DNA of 64,000 bases. Origin: CAYQQJ01 sp964419935. Its GTDB lineage: Bacteria > Pseudomonadota > Gammaproteobacteria > Pseudomonadales > Cellvibrionaceae. Location of the stretch: contig CAYQQJ010000005.1 of the NCBI GenBank assembly GCA_964419935.1, positions 62,001-126,000 of the forward strand. Reading direction: 5' to 3'. A model generated the notes under the pieces. The model saw only the letters and a program-made list of their open reading frames with translations. It was not told the DNA's origin and did not search any database. Shown here one piece after another: positions 18,511-27,764 of the stretch. Position numbers and translations under genes: made by a program. The stretch's first letter is position 1. Each line of letters opens with the position of its first letter.

Positions 18511-20138
18511 CCGAAGCGGATTACCGGGCGACCAAAAGCTACCTGCATCATCAGCCCCACACTCTCAAGTCATGGTTCCTTACCACTGATCACAAACGCA
18601 TCGCCTGGTTATATATCGCCTCCATTACCGCGTTCTTTGTTATCGGTGGTATTGCAGCCACGCTGATGCGCGTGGAGCTGGCGACGCCGGAAGGTGACCT
18701 GCTTACAGCGGAAGCTTACAACCGCACCTTCACCCTGCACGGCATTGTCATGGTCTGGTTTTTTCTCATACCTTCCATTCCCGCGACGCTTGGCAACTTC
18801 TTGATGCCGATCATGGTGGGTGCGCGGGATATGGCATTTCCGCGACTGAACCTGTTGAGCTGGTACCTGTATATGTTCGGTGCCTCGTTTACGGTTATCG
18901 CGGTCATCGCAGGCGGCGTCGACACCGGCTGGACTTTCTATACGCCCATGTCCACCCTGTTTGCCAATGGCAATGTGATTGCCGCCATTACCGGCGTGTT
19001 TATTGTCGGGTTCTCCACCATATTGACCGGCATCAACTTCATTGCCACCGTACATGTGATGCGAGCCCCTGGTTTATACTGGTTCCGTCTGCCGCTCTTT
19101 GTATGGGCCAATTACGCCACAGCCATCATCATGGTGCTTGCTACGCCGGTGCTGGCGATTACTCTTGTGCTGATTGCCCTTGAAAGAGTTTTCGGTGTCG
19201 GCATCTTCAATCCCGCCCTCGGTGGCGACCCCCTGCTATTTCAACACCTGTTCTGGTTCTATTCCCATCCCGCCGTCTACATCATGATCCTGCCCGGAAT
19301 GGGCGTGGTATCGGAAATCATTACCTGCTTCAGTCGCAAGACAATTTTTGGCTACCGGTTCATGGCCTACTCCATTCTCGCCATTGCCTTCATCGGCTTT
19401 CTGGTCTGGGGCCACCATATGTTCGTGTCCGGCCAGAGCACCTATGCGAGCCTGGTGTTCGGTCTGCTGAGCTTTCTGGTGGCTGTGCCCTCGGCGATCA
19501 AAGTATTCAACTGGACTGCAACGCTGTACAAAGGCCACATCAGCTTGCGGTCACCCATGCTTTACGTGCTGGGCTTTGTCGGCCTGTTCACGATCGGCGG
19601 CCTGACAGGGCTTTTTCTCGCGTCCATTGCCGTGGATGTTCATGTCCACGACACTTATTTCGTGGTGGCGCATTTTCATTACATTATGGTGGGCGGTATG
19701 GTGATGGCATTTCTGGGTGGGCTTCATTTCTGGTGGCCCAAAATTTCGGGGCGCCTGTATAACGAAATGTGGGCCAAGATCTCCGTCATCTGCATTTTCT
19801 TCGGTTTCAACCTCACTTTTTTTCCACAATTCATTATGGGTTATCTTGGCATGCCCCGGCGTTACCATACCTATGCTGTGGAGTTTACGCCTTATCATGT
19901 TGCGTCGTCCCTGGGTGCCCTTTTTCTCGCCATCGGCTATCTCCTGCCGTTGGTGAATCTGGGCTGGTCGATGTTTTTTGGCCAGCGCGCCGGCAGTAAT
20001 CCGTGGCGGGCAACAGGCCTTGAGTGGCACACGCCCTCGCCACCACCGCCGCACAATTTTGACGTGCCGCCCAAAGTCACCAATCAGCCCTATGATTACG
20101 CGCTATTGGATTCCTCCGAAAAGACTGAAGAATCATGA
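18507..20138 (+). CDS. coxA: Cytochrome c oxidase subunit I, haem-copper oxidase A2 subtype
   Basis: A 543-residue twelve-helix catalytic subunit reducing oxygen to water with proton pumping. Haem and copper ligands are visible: His78 (FTLHG), His254-Tyr258 (HPAVY, the crosslinked pair), His303/His304 (WGHHMF), and His389/His391 (VAHFHY). The K-channel lysine is Lys332 (AIKVFNW). The helix VI motif is YSHPAV instead of GHPEV, so the D-channel glutamate is replaced by the tyrosine-serine pair that defines the A2 subtype known from Rhodothermus-type caa3 oxidases. It overlaps coxB by ATGA. Confidence 0.95.
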   Translation: MTEADYRATKSYLHHQPHTLKSWFLTTDHKRIAWLYIASITAFFVIGGIAATLMRVELATPEGDLLTAEAYNRTFTLHGIVMVWFFLIPSIPATLGNFLMPIMVGARDMAFPRLNLLSWYLYMFGASFTVIAVIAGGVDTGWTFYTPMSTLFANGNVIAAITGVFIVGFSTILTGINFIATVHVMRAPGLYWFRLPLFVWANYATAIIMVLATPVLAITLVLIALERVFGVGIFNPALGGDPLLFQHLFWFYSHPAVYIMILPGMGVVSEIITCFSRKTIFGYRFMAYSILAIAFIGFLVWGHHMFVSGQSTYASLVFGLLSFLVAVPSAIKVFNWTATLYKGHISLRSPMLYVLGFVGLFTIGGLTGLFLASIAVDVHVHDTYFVVAHFHYIMVGGMVMAFLGGLHFWWPKISGRLYNEMWAKISVICIFFGFNLTFFPQFIMGYLGMPRRYHTYAVEFTPYHVASSLGALFLAIGYLLPLVNLGWSMFFGQRAGSNPWRATGLEWHTPSPPPPHNFDVPPKVTNQPYDYALLDSSEKTEES

Positions 20139-20782
20139 CCAAGTCGTCGCCCGCCTTGAGCATGCAGTTCGACTCACTGGCGCAACAGCGGCAGGCGAAC
20201 ACTCTGGGCATCTGGATATTTCTTGCGTCGGAAACGCTTTTTTTTGGCGGACTGTTTCTGGCGTACTCGGTCTACCGGGTAATGCACCCTGTCGCCTTTG
20301 CCACTGCGAGTCAGGAGTTGAACCTTGCTGCAGGAACAATCAATACCGCGATACTACTGACCAGTTCGCTGAGTATTGCGCTGGCGGAATTAGCCGCTAC
20401 CACACAGCGAAAAAAAGCAACGCAGGCACTTCTGGTATTCACCATCGTCCTGGCCATTGCCTTTTTGGGAGTCAAGAGTTACGAATATTATTCTGAGTAT
20501 CGCAATCAGCTGGTGCCATTTTTGGGGGAGTCATTCCATTGGCCGCACCCGGACGTCAGCGGCGCGAGGCTGTTTTTCAATCTTTATTTTGTAATGACCG
20601 GACTCCATGCGGTTCATTTGCTGATCGGCTGTTGTCTGGTGGGGGCAACCCTGGTTCTGGGCTGGAGGCAAGGTCAGCATCATGCTCGCCACCAGTCACA
20701 GATTAGATTAAGTGCGCTTTACTGGCACTTTGTGGACATCATCTGGGTATTCATATTTCCATTGCTCTATCTGGCCCGGTAG
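20135..20782 (+). CDS. coxC: Cytochrome c oxidase subunit III
   Basis: 215 residues with about five hydrophobic segments, in the short bacterial form of subunit III. Conserved stretches are LGIWIFLASETLFFGG near the N-terminus, a GLHAVHLLIG helix and the C-terminal YWHFVDIIWVFIFPLLY. The subunit stabilises turnover of subunit I and binds lipid. The ATGA overlap with coxA indicates coupling. Confidence 0.93.
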   Translation: MTKSSPALSMQFDSLAQQRQANTLGIWIFLASETLFFGGLFLAYSVYRVMHPVAFATASQELNLAAGTINTAILLTSSLSIALAELAATTQRKKATQALLVFTIVLAIAFLGVKSYEYYSEYRNQLVPFLGESFHWPHPDVSGARLFFNLYFVMTGLHAVHLLIGCCLVGATLVLGWRQGQHHARHQSQIRLSALYWHFVDIIWVFIFPLLYLAR

Positions 20783-20786
20783 CACT

Positions 20787-21050
20787 ATGCAAAACTTGTT
20801 ACTCAGTTACCTTGGATTACTGGCGCTTTTGGCATTGACTGTATGCATGAGTATGGTCGGTTTAGGGCAACTTGGCGTAGTCGTCAGCCTGATTATTGCC
20901 GCATGTAAAACGACACTCATCACATGGTTTTTCATGGGGCTCCGAAGTGCCGATGCTCAGCACCGACTGGTGGCAGCGTCCGGCCTGGTTTGGTTGACAA
21001 TCCTGTTGTCTCTCAGCTTGTCTGATTATTTGTTCCGAGTGGCAGATTAA
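20787..21050 (+). CDS. Cytochrome c oxidase subunit IV (bacterial type)
   Basis: 87 residues with three hydrophobic segments and the motif ACKTTLITWFFMGLR in the middle, the mark of the small prokaryotic subunit IV. The ATG at 20787 is 4 bases after the coxC stop; a longer frame would start inside coxC and is not used. It is the last gene of the operon and converges with a GH13 gene. Confidence 0.88.
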   Translation: MQNLLLSYLGLLALLALTVCMSMVGLGQLGVVVSLIIAACKTTLITWFFMGLRSADAQHRLVAASGLVWLTILLSLSLSDYLFRVAD

Positions 21051-21090
21051 AGCGATGCGTTCCTCGACAGCGAGTGCCGGACGTCCGTGT

Positions 21091-22695
21091 CTACGGAGCA
21101 GAAACGATCTTCACTATCAATCCTTCATTGGCGTCGACCGCGACATTACCGGTAAAAGAAGTTCCAGTTTTTTCTGACGACGTACCTAGAACCACGGTTC
21201 CCTCGGCAGAATGCGGATGGTGAAAATCCCTTGCCTGGTCGCTCAGGTTCAGGATGATAAGAAAGCTGTCATCGTTGAAATCCCGGCTATAGGCGATGAC
21301 GTGCGTATCGCCAAAAACCGGGGTGAAACTACCGGTACGCAATGCCGGCTCCCGTTGACGAAGTTCAATCAAACATTTGTACAAATTCAGGAAGCTATCC
21401 GGATCCGTTTTTTCCTGCTCCACATTATAAGTCGAGTAATCCTCGCTGAGCGGAAGCCAGGGCTCTGCTGCAGAGAAATCTGCATTGCTTCCCGAGGTCC
21501 ATTGCATCGGCGTTCGTTCGGGGTCACGGCCAAGCCCCAGGCCCGGCACATTTTTCTCCTGTGGATCCTGAACCCGTTCGGGCGGAATGTCCACATCCAT
21601 CATCCCCAGCTCATCGCCGTAATAGAGCGTCGGCGTGCCCCTCAGCGTGAGTAGTAACATGGCCGCTACCCGCGCTTGTGCCCGCCCTACCCGCGATGCG
21701 ATGCGGGATTTGTCATGGTTACCCAGCACCCAATTGGGCCAGGCACCCTCAGGAACCGAGGCCTCGTATTCGTTGATCGCGTTATAGATAACCGTGGCAT
21801 CCCACGGCAGCACGATGAGCTGAAAATTAAAAGGTAAATGTACCCCGGATAACTCTTCACCATAATAGGTGACCAGCTGGTTCACAGGCAGATAAATTTC
21901 ACCAATGATCAACCGTTGCGAGTAGCGGTCGACGAGTGCGCGCATTTGGCGAATCACGTCATGTACCTCGGGTTGATCTGTTGAATAGACAGGCATCAAC
22001 TGTTTGTACGGGGAGTCACCTTCATGGTAATCCGGGTTGCGCGGGTTATCCCGCAATGCGGCGTCCTTGATCATGTGCCAGATAACGTCCACACGAAAGC
22101 CGTCCACGCCCTTGTCCAGCCAATATTCCATCACCTTCAGCATGGCCTCCTGAACCTCCGGGTTACGCCAGTTGAGGTCCGGCTGCTCCTTCAGGAAGGC
22201 GTGGTAGTAATATTGTTTGGTGTGCTCGTCAAACTCCCAGCCCGAGCCACCAAACACGCTGAGCCAGTTGTTAGGCTCACTGCCATCTTCAGCGGGATCC
22301 TGCCACAGGTACCAATCCCGCTTCGGATTGTCGCGAGACGACCGAGAATCAATAAACCAGGGGTGCTGATCGGAAGTATGGTTGGGCACCAGATCGATGA
22401 TCACTCTCATGCCCTTGTCATGGGCTAGCGCCAGCAGTCGATCGAAATCCCGCATGGTGCCGAACAGCGGGTGGATAGCAGTGTAATCGGCCACATCGTA
22501 ACCAAAATCCGCCATGGGTGACGGGTAAATGGGCGACAGCCATACTACGTCCACGCCCAACCACTGCAGGTAATCCAGGCGATCAATCACGCCGCTCAGG
22601 TCTCCGACACCATCACCGTTTGAGTCCTGAAAAGACCGAGGATAAATTTGATAGACAATACCGCTCTGCCACCACAGAAAATCGTCGTTAATCAT
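21091..22695 (-). CDS. GH13 alpha-glucosidase
   Basis: 534 residues, a full GH13 (beta/alpha)8 barrel plus C-terminal beta domain. It begins with WWQSGIVYQIYPRSFQD. Conserved regions: DLVPNH (I), GFRVDVIWH with the nucleophile Asp (II), GEIY with the acid/base Glu (III) and LGNHDKSR (IV). Calcium-site residues DSNGDGVGD are present. The likely activity is release of glucose from alpha-1,4/1,6 oligosaccharides in the cytoplasm; specificity cannot be fixed. The ATG at 22695, 2 bases after the upstream stop, is preferred over the ATG at 22719, which would overlap by 22. Forms a pair with the next GH13 gene. Confidence 0.85.
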   Translation of the reverse strand: MINDDFLWWQSGIVYQIYPRSFQDSNGDGVGDLSGVIDRLDYLQWLGVDVVWLSPIYPSPMADFGYDVADYTAIHPLFGTMRDFDRLLALAHDKGMRVIIDLVPNHTSDQHPWFIDSRSSRDNPKRDWYLWQDPAEDGSEPNNWLSVFGGSGWEFDEHTKQYYYHAFLKEQPDLNWRNPEVQEAMLKVMEYWLDKGVDGFRVDVIWHMIKDAALRDNPRNPDYHEGDSPYKQLMPVYSTDQPEVHDVIRQMRALVDRYSQRLIIGEIYLPVNQLVTYYGEELSGVHLPFNFQLIVLPWDATVIYNAINEYEASVPEGAWPNWVLGNHDKSRIASRVGRAQARVAAMLLLTLRGTPTLYYGDELGMMDVDIPPERVQDPQEKNVPGLGLGRDPERTPMQWTSGSNADFSAAEPWLPLSEDYSTYNVEQEKTDPDSFLNLYKCLIELRQREPALRTGSFTPVFGDTHVIAYSRDFNDDSFLIILNLSDQARDFHHPHSAEGTVVLGTSSEKTGTSFTGNVAVDANEGLIVKIVSAP

Positions 22696-22697
22696 GA

Positions 22698-24317
22698 TCA
22701 AAATCCCGTTCTCAGCCATCGGTAACCGCGAGGCCGCACCTCGAGGTTATGTAAATCCGGAGAGCTGTAGGCACTGTCTCCGAAAACATCTATGAGTGCT
22801 TCGTCTGCACAAGGATCGATATGCAGGTTCAGTCGCTTGGTTTGGTTTGAAAAATTGTGAACAGCGATAGCGAGAGAACCCTGTCGCTCGCAGTAATGCG
22901 CCATAACCTGATCATCTCCGGTATCCGGAAAAAAGTAGTCGCCTTCACCGAATTCTGCACAACGACGCCGTGCGACAATTGCCCGGGTCATCCAGTCAAG
23001 GAAACTGTTGTGATCCTTGATCTGGTCATTGACGTTGATCGTCGGATACCCGCTGCAGCCCTCGCTGATAACCGGCCGCGCCAAATGCGCCGGATCCGCT
23101 TTGGAGAAACCTGCGTTACGGGTGTTGGCCCACTGCATGACCGTGCGCACAGCCCCGCGCCCTTCAATGGACAGGTCATCCCCCATACCTATCTCCTCAC
23201 CGTAGCGAACAATCGGCGTGCCCGGCAGTGACAGTAGCAGGCTATAAGCCAGCTCCATCAATTTGCGATCATGCTCAACCATGGACGCGAACCGCCGACG
23301 AATACCGCGTCCGAAAATACGCATGTTTTCATCGGGCGCAAAACGTCTGAAAACCTTCTTGCTTTCCTCAGGTGTCAACCGTTCAAGATCCAGTTCATCA
23401 TGATTGCGTATGAAGTTCGCGAACTGCTCATTGTCGTTGTGGCTCGGTAACTTTTTGAATGCCTCAACCAGTGGCTTTGCGGTTTCAGTGGCAAGGGCAT
23501 AAAACAGATAGTTGTTCCCGTAGAAGTTGAACAGTATGTCCATGCCGCTTTCGCCGGAGAAGAACTGACCATACTTTTCCGGTTCAACGTCCGCCTCCGC
23601 CAGCAGGTAGGCATGAGGCGCGTGATTGTTGAGAAAATGCCTGAACTCGCGCAGGGTTTCGTGCGGGTCCTTGTCAAATTTCTGATCAGGATGTTTTTTC
23701 CGAATCATATGAGTGACCGCATCCATACGGAACCCGGACACGCCCATTTGCAACCAGAAGCGCATGATGCGCCTGATCTCATCGCGTACTTTGATATTAG
23801 CGAGGTTGAGGTCCGGCTGAAACGCGTAAAACGTATGGTAGTAGTAGAGGTCGAGCTCTTTAACGTATTCCCAGTTCCCCGACTGCGTCGCACCAAAAAT
23901 CTCTTTCGGTTCGTGATTTTCGGGAATTTCCCGTGTCCAGATATAATAATTGTGGAATTCATTTGACGGCCCCTTCAGGGCCTCCTGAAACCAGGGATGT
24001 TGGTCGGATGTATGGTTGGCAACGAGATCGACTATAACCCGGATATGATATTCCTTGGCGGCGTCCATGAACTCGGTAAACATCCCAAGGTTCCCGAGAC
24101 GCGGGTCGATGGCGTAATAGTTCATGACGTCGTAGCCGTCGTCACGATTCGGAGTATCGTAGAACGGCAAAAGCCAAACACAGTCCACACCCAACGAGGT
24201 CAGGTAAGGCAAGCTCTTGCGCAAGCCGTCGAAATCCCCAACGCCATCGTCATTGCCATCCCTGAATGCTTCCACATCCAGTGAATAAATGATGGAACGC
24301 TTATACCAATCTTTCAT
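22698..24317 (-). CDS. GH13 trehalose synthase-like / alpha-amylase family enzyme
   Basis: 539 residues, GH13 fold without a signal peptide. It begins WYKRSIIYSLDVEAF. Regions: DLVANHTSDQHPWF (I), GFRMDAVTH (II, nucleophile), LLAEADVEPEKYG (III, acid/base) and IRNHDEL (IV). These features, especially RNHDEL and DLVANHTSDQHPWF, resemble trehalose synthase (maltose-trehalose isomerase) and differ from the downstream alpha-glucosidase, so a TreS-like or sucrose-isomerase-like reaction is plausible. A clearer TreS lies at 47876-51313. Close spacing to the downstream gene implies co-transcription. Confidence 0.82.
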   Translation of the reverse strand: MKDWYKRSIIYSLDVEAFRDGNDDGVGDFDGLRKSLPYLTSLGVDCVWLLPFYDTPNRDDGYDVMNYYAIDPRLGNLGMFTEFMDAAKEYHIRVIVDLVANHTSDQHPWFQEALKGPSNEFHNYYIWTREIPENHEPKEIFGATQSGNWEYVKELDLYYYHTFYAFQPDLNLANIKVRDEIRRIMRFWLQMGVSGFRMDAVTHMIRKKHPDQKFDKDPHETLREFRHFLNNHAPHAYLLAEADVEPEKYGQFFSGESGMDILFNFYGNNYLFYALATETAKPLVEAFKKLPSHNDNEQFANFIRNHDELDLERLTPEESKKVFRRFAPDENMRIFGRGIRRRFASMVEHDRKLMELAYSLLLSLPGTPIVRYGEEIGMGDDLSIEGRGAVRTVMQWANTRNAGFSKADPAHLARPVISEGCSGYPTINVNDQIKDHNSFLDWMTRAIVARRRCAEFGEGDYFFPDTGDDQVMAHYCERQGSLAIAVHNFSNQTKRLNLHIDPCADEALIDVFGDSAYSSPDLHNLEVRPRGYRWLRTGF

Positions 24318-24522
24318 TCACGCACTCCCAGCGTAAAGCTTATGCTCGTTCGGTTATCTTTCATCGACTGATTACAACGGACTTCGTTCACTGGGTCGAT
24401 CGCCATACTGATACAGAACCTCATGCCCCGATCCACAACCAATGGGTCAATCAACCATAGGCAAACTTTTCGTGGGGGAGGCAGTCGAAACAATCATCAC
24501 TTTCCCGCAACTGAGAACGCAC

Positions 24523-25509
24523 ATGCTGACAGTCGCTATCACCGGAGCCTCGGCGGGCATAGGACGAGCCATCGCCAAAGCCTTCGCGCAACAAGGTGCG
24601 AATGTTGGTTTAATCGCCCGGAGTGAAACTGCCCTCATCGACGTTCAGGTGGAAGTTGAAAAAGCCGGCGGCAAAGCGCTTGTTCTGCCTTGCGATGTCA
24701 GTGACAGCCAAGCGCTGGATACTGCTGCTGAGCGCCTTGAGCAGGAGATGGGCGTCATAGAGGTGTGGATCAACTGTGCGATGGTGACAGTGTTTTCCGA
24801 GATCAAGGATATTCTTCCGGAAGAATATCAACGGGTAACTGACGTGACCTATCACGGCTATGTTTTCGGCACTCTGTCCGCCCTGCGGCGGATGCGCCCG
24901 CGCAATCGCGGTCATATTATTCAAATTGGCTCTGCCCTCGCCTACCGCTCAATTCCTCTGCAAGCGGCCTATTGCGGCGCAAAGCATGCCATCAAAGGCT
25001 TTACCGATACCCTACGGGCCGAGCTGCTGCATGAAAACAGCAACGTCCAGGTGACCATGGTGCAGTTGCCGGCATTCAACACGCCACAGTTCATCTGGAG
25101 CCGGAATCACACGCATCACAGTCCCCAACCCTTACCCCCCATTCATGATCCTGCTTTGGCTGCCGAAGCCGTGGTTTGGGTGGTTGATAACCCTCAGCGG
25201 GAAATTTGGGTCGGATGGCCCAGCTGGAAAGCGATTATCGGGCAAAAGCTTTTCCCTGGTTTATTGGATCGCTACGTTGCTAAAACGGCCTGGGAAGGTC
25301 AGTTCACACAACAATCGGCAGAACCGGATCCGCCAAACAACCTGTTTCATTCCCTCGATTCGGTCCACAGCGAGCATGGTCCGTTTTCCAATCGGGAAAT
25401 CACGCAGAAGCCGGTACTGTGGCAGGTGAGGAACCAGAACCTGTGGATCAACACCATCGCCTTCGGCGCAGTGGCGCTGGCGTTTATAGTGGGCTTTACG
25501 CTGGGCTGA
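24523..25509 (+). CDS. Short-chain dehydrogenase/reductase with C-terminal membrane segment
   Basis: About 328 residues. The Rossmann NAD(P)-binding motif GASAGIGRA opens the protein. The catalytic serine is in IGSALAYRS and YxxxK appears as YCGAK. The usual NNAG is changed to WINCAM. After the ~250-residue SDR core comes an extension ending in one hydrophobic helix (LWINTIAFGAVALAFIVGF), suggesting anchoring to the membrane. The substrate is unknown. The start is uncertain: ATG at 24523 begins two residues before the first beta strand, while 24442 would add 27 residues without a ribosome site. Confidence 0.8.
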   Translation: MLTVAITGASAGIGRAIAKAFAQQGANVGLIARSETALIDVQVEVEKAGGKALVLPCDVSDSQALDTAAERLEQEMGVIEVWINCAMVTVFSEIKDILPEEYQRVTDVTYHGYVFGTLSALRRMRPRNRGHIIQIGSALAYRSIPLQAAYCGAKHAIKGFTDTLRAELLHENSNVQVTMVQLPAFNTPQFIWSRNHTHHSPQPLPPIHDPALAAEAVVWVVDNPQREIWVGWPSWKAIIGQKLFPGLLDRYVAKTAWEGQFTQQSAEPDPPNNLFHSLDSVHSEHGPFSNREITQKPVLWQVRNQNLWINTIAFGAVALAFIVGFTLG

Positions 25510-25569
25510 TGGTTTGCCATCGACCAATGATGCACTTTCGAGCAATCGATTTATTGATGAGACACAAAG

Positions 25570-26172
25570 ATGCCCGACAAAAACCCGGATCTGAATGACA
25601 ATGCACCCGACGAGTCCGGCGTTGCATTGGTAGTGATCGACATGATCAATGACCTGGAATTCCCCGGTGCGGACGCGATTTTTGAACCGGCTCTGGCCGC
25701 CGCACATCGCATTGCGGAATTGAAGGCACGGGCAAAAGCGGGAGCTATTCCGGTGATATACGCCAACGATAACTTCGGGCGCTGGCGTTCGGACTTCAAG
25801 GAAGTTGTTTCACATTGTCTGACAGGCGGTGTGCGTGGTGAGCCCCTGGCAAGATTACTGGAACCGGAGCCTGAGGATTATTTCGTTCTCAAGCCAAAAC
25901 ATTCGGCCTTTCTGGCGACCACCATGGAAATGCTGCTTGCCCACCTTGGCTGTCGCCGTCTGATTTTAACCGGCATCGCTGGTAACATGTGTGTGCAAAT
26001 TACCGCCGCCGATGCACATATGCGCGACTTCCATCTGAACGTTCCCGGTGATTGTGTTGCCTCGAACACACCGCAACAGCACCAGCGCTCACAACTCTAT
26101 CTGAAAGAAGTCTTGGGTGTGAATACCACTGGTTCTGCCGAGTTGGATCTGGATAAACTGCAGCACACCTAA
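25570..26172 (+). CDS. Isochorismatase-like cysteine hydrolase
   Basis: 200 residues of the isochorismatase/nicotinamidase superfamily. The catalytic triad is recognisable as Asp24 (VVIDMIND), Lys110 (LKPKHSAF) and Cys141 (GIAGNMCV), with the usual cis-peptide region before the cysteine. These enzymes hydrolyse amides or enol ethers; the substrate cannot be inferred. The N-terminal 16 residues are polar and low complexity. It lies 60 bases after the SDR gene and may be co-transcribed. Confidence 0.85.
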   Translation: MPDKNPDLNDNAPDESGVALVVIDMINDLEFPGADAIFEPALAAAHRIAELKARAKAGAIPVIYANDNFGRWRSDFKEVVSHCLTGGVRGEPLARLLEPEPEDYFVLKPKHSAFLATTMEMLLAHLGCRRLILTGIAGNMCVQITAADAHMRDFHLNVPGDCVASNTPQQHQRSQLYLKEVLGVNTTGSAELDLDKLQHT

Positions 26173-26324
26173 TCGGAATCAGCACCCGCTATCCATTGGC
26201 AACATGCTGTTATCAGCGCGCGGCTCCCCACTGTCTTTTCTTCCGGCGCCCGGTACTCCATGATATTGGTTTTGTTGATGAGCCGGTTTGGCGTTAGTCT
26301 GTGATGTAAACGAGGAGCAATATA

Positions 26325-26882
26325 ATGCAAAGTGAGCGCGATAAAATGTTGGCCGGGCAATTATACGACCCACTGGATAACGAACTGGTTCGAGCCCGGG
26401 ATCGGGCCAGGGACCTGTGTCAGGATTTGAACGCGACGCGAGAACAACAGCAGGACGAACGACGGCGCATTCTGCAGGAGTTGTTCGCGGCCGGCGGTGA
26501 TGAAGTTTGGATGCAGCCACCCTTCTATTGCGATTACGGCAGCAATATTCGCCTTGGCAAAAAATGCTTTTTTAACTTCAACTGTGTTGTGCTGGATGTT
26601 TGTCAGGTCACCATGGGAGATCATGTACTCTTCGGACCCGCAGTGCAGATTTACACGGCAACACATCCACTTGACGCTGAACTGCGACGTTCTCAGGAAT
26701 CCGGCAAACCCGTTTCAATTGGTTCGGATGTTTGGGTCGGCGGTGGCGCGATCATATGTCCGGGCGTTAGTATCGGCTCACGCACGGTCATCGGGGCCGG
26801 CAGCGTCGTTACCCGCGATGTACCTTCAGACGTGTTTGCGGCCGGGAACCCATGTCGGGTGGTGCGCAAGCTTGGGAACTAG
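26325..26882 (+). CDS. Maltose/galactoside O-acetyltransferase-like sugar acetyltransferase
   Basis: 185 residues. An N-terminal Mac domain (SERDKMLAGQLYDPLDNEL, about 3-21) precedes a left-handed beta-helix of hexapeptide repeats, with YGSNIRLGKKCFFN, the catalytic-histidine region TATHPLDAELR, and PVSIGSDVWVGGGAIICPGV. The end VFAAGNPCRVVRKL is standard. The enzyme moves acetyl from acetyl-CoA to a sugar 6-OH, for example maltose or glucose. GAGGAG sits upstream of the ATG. It could detoxify or cap excess sugars from the nearby glucan pathways. Confidence 0.9.
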   Translation: MQSERDKMLAGQLYDPLDNELVRARDRARDLCQDLNATREQQQDERRRILQELFAAGGDEVWMQPPFYCDYGSNIRLGKKCFFNFNCVVLDVCQVTMGDHVLFGPAVQIYTATHPLDAELRRSQESGKPVSIGSDVWVGGGAIICPGVSIGSRTVIGAGSVVTRDVPSDVFAAGNPCRVVRKLGN

Positions 26883-26916
26883 TCAAACCAGCCCTTTGGT
26901 CCCGCAGCGAATCAAA

Positions 26917-27132
26917 TCAGGATTCGACCACGCCTCGGTAGCGCAGAATCAATTCAATAATTTCGTGGTCACTGTTGGTCTGAGTCAGGGAATCCACCAG
27001 ATTGCTTCGTTGCGGCAGGTAGATATTGAATTTACGTTTGAGAATGGTCACGACTTCTTCATCTGAGTTAGGATCAAAATCCTCGCCCGCCAAATTGCAT
27101 ATTCGTCGTAGGTTAAATTCTTCTGGGGTCAT
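26917..27132 (-). CDS. Small hypothetical protein
   Basis: 71 residues, acidic and soluble with no signal peptide. It starts MTPEEFNLRRICNLAGEDF and contains SDEEVVTILKRKFNIYLPQR and NSDHEIIELILRYR, which look like amphipathic helices. I do not recognise the family. The ATG at 27132 is taken over a TTG at 27150. Codon use and regular helix pattern argue for a real gene, but no clear ribosome site is seen. Confidence 0.6.
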   Translation of the reverse strand: MTPEEFNLRRICNLAGEDFDPNSDEEVVTILKRKFNIYLPQRSNLVDSLTQTNSDHEIIELILRYRGVVES

Positions 27133-27263
27133 AGTTGGCTTTAATTCCAAATGGTTTCTATTGTAAATCCAGGTTGTTGGCCTGGAGGTGTTGCATGATG
27201 GTGGTTGATGTTTGGTCTGTAATCCGTCGCCGGCGTTTTCTGGCTGGACTTTGGATCAACTAC

Positions 27264-27764
27264 TTATTCAACTGTTGTGGGGTCAAATCGCATATCACCG
27301 GCCACAATCGTCACATCAGCCACAGTGGGTATTGTGAGAATCATGCAGGGAGATGTCATTACCTGTGCATAAAACCTGCCGGCGACGGGCGTTTGAAAAA
27401 TTATGGGCAATTCGATCAGGCCATCGACATTTTCAACCTGGTTGGCCGTAAGTTCGATGCCATACCCGTTATTTCCTTTGGCGCCCCAGGTGATTAGTAT
27501 TGCCTGTTCGCTTGAAAAATCAACGGCCGGGATGTCCGTTACCTTGTCTGCAGCCGAACCGGGTAGACGGGGTGGCAACACGGCCAACAGCTCATCATGA
27601 CTCATAAGCCTGTGCAGTGACTTTTCCGCGATGGCACAATGGTTCGACTGAAAAACGGTTTGTATCGGCAGTACGCTGCTAGTGCAACCGGCCAGCAGCA
27701 TGACTAACATGGACATCAGGACGAGCAAACGGTTAAACCGACGTATCGGGCGTTCTAGTATCAT
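27264..27764 (-). CDS. Lipoprotein with PrcB-like C-terminal domain
   Basis: 166 residues. The signal peptide ends in lipobox LLAGC. The mature part contains YGIELTANQVENVDGL and a PVAGRFYAQVMTSPCMILTIP stretch resembling the PrcB C-terminal/protease-complex subunit domain; this is a tentative match. The ATG at 27764 has AAAGG 6 nt upstream. It is divergent from glgP and near a small orphan gene on the same strand. The role at the envelope is unknown. Confidence 0.7.
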   Translation of the reverse strand: MILERPIRRFNRLLVLMSMLVMLLAGCTSSVLPIQTVFQSNHCAIAEKSLHRLMSHDELLAVLPPRLPGSAADKVTDIPAVDFSSEQAILITWGAKGNNGYGIELTANQVENVDGLIELPIIFQTPVAGRFYAQVMTSPCMILTIPTVADVTIVAGDMRFDPTTVE

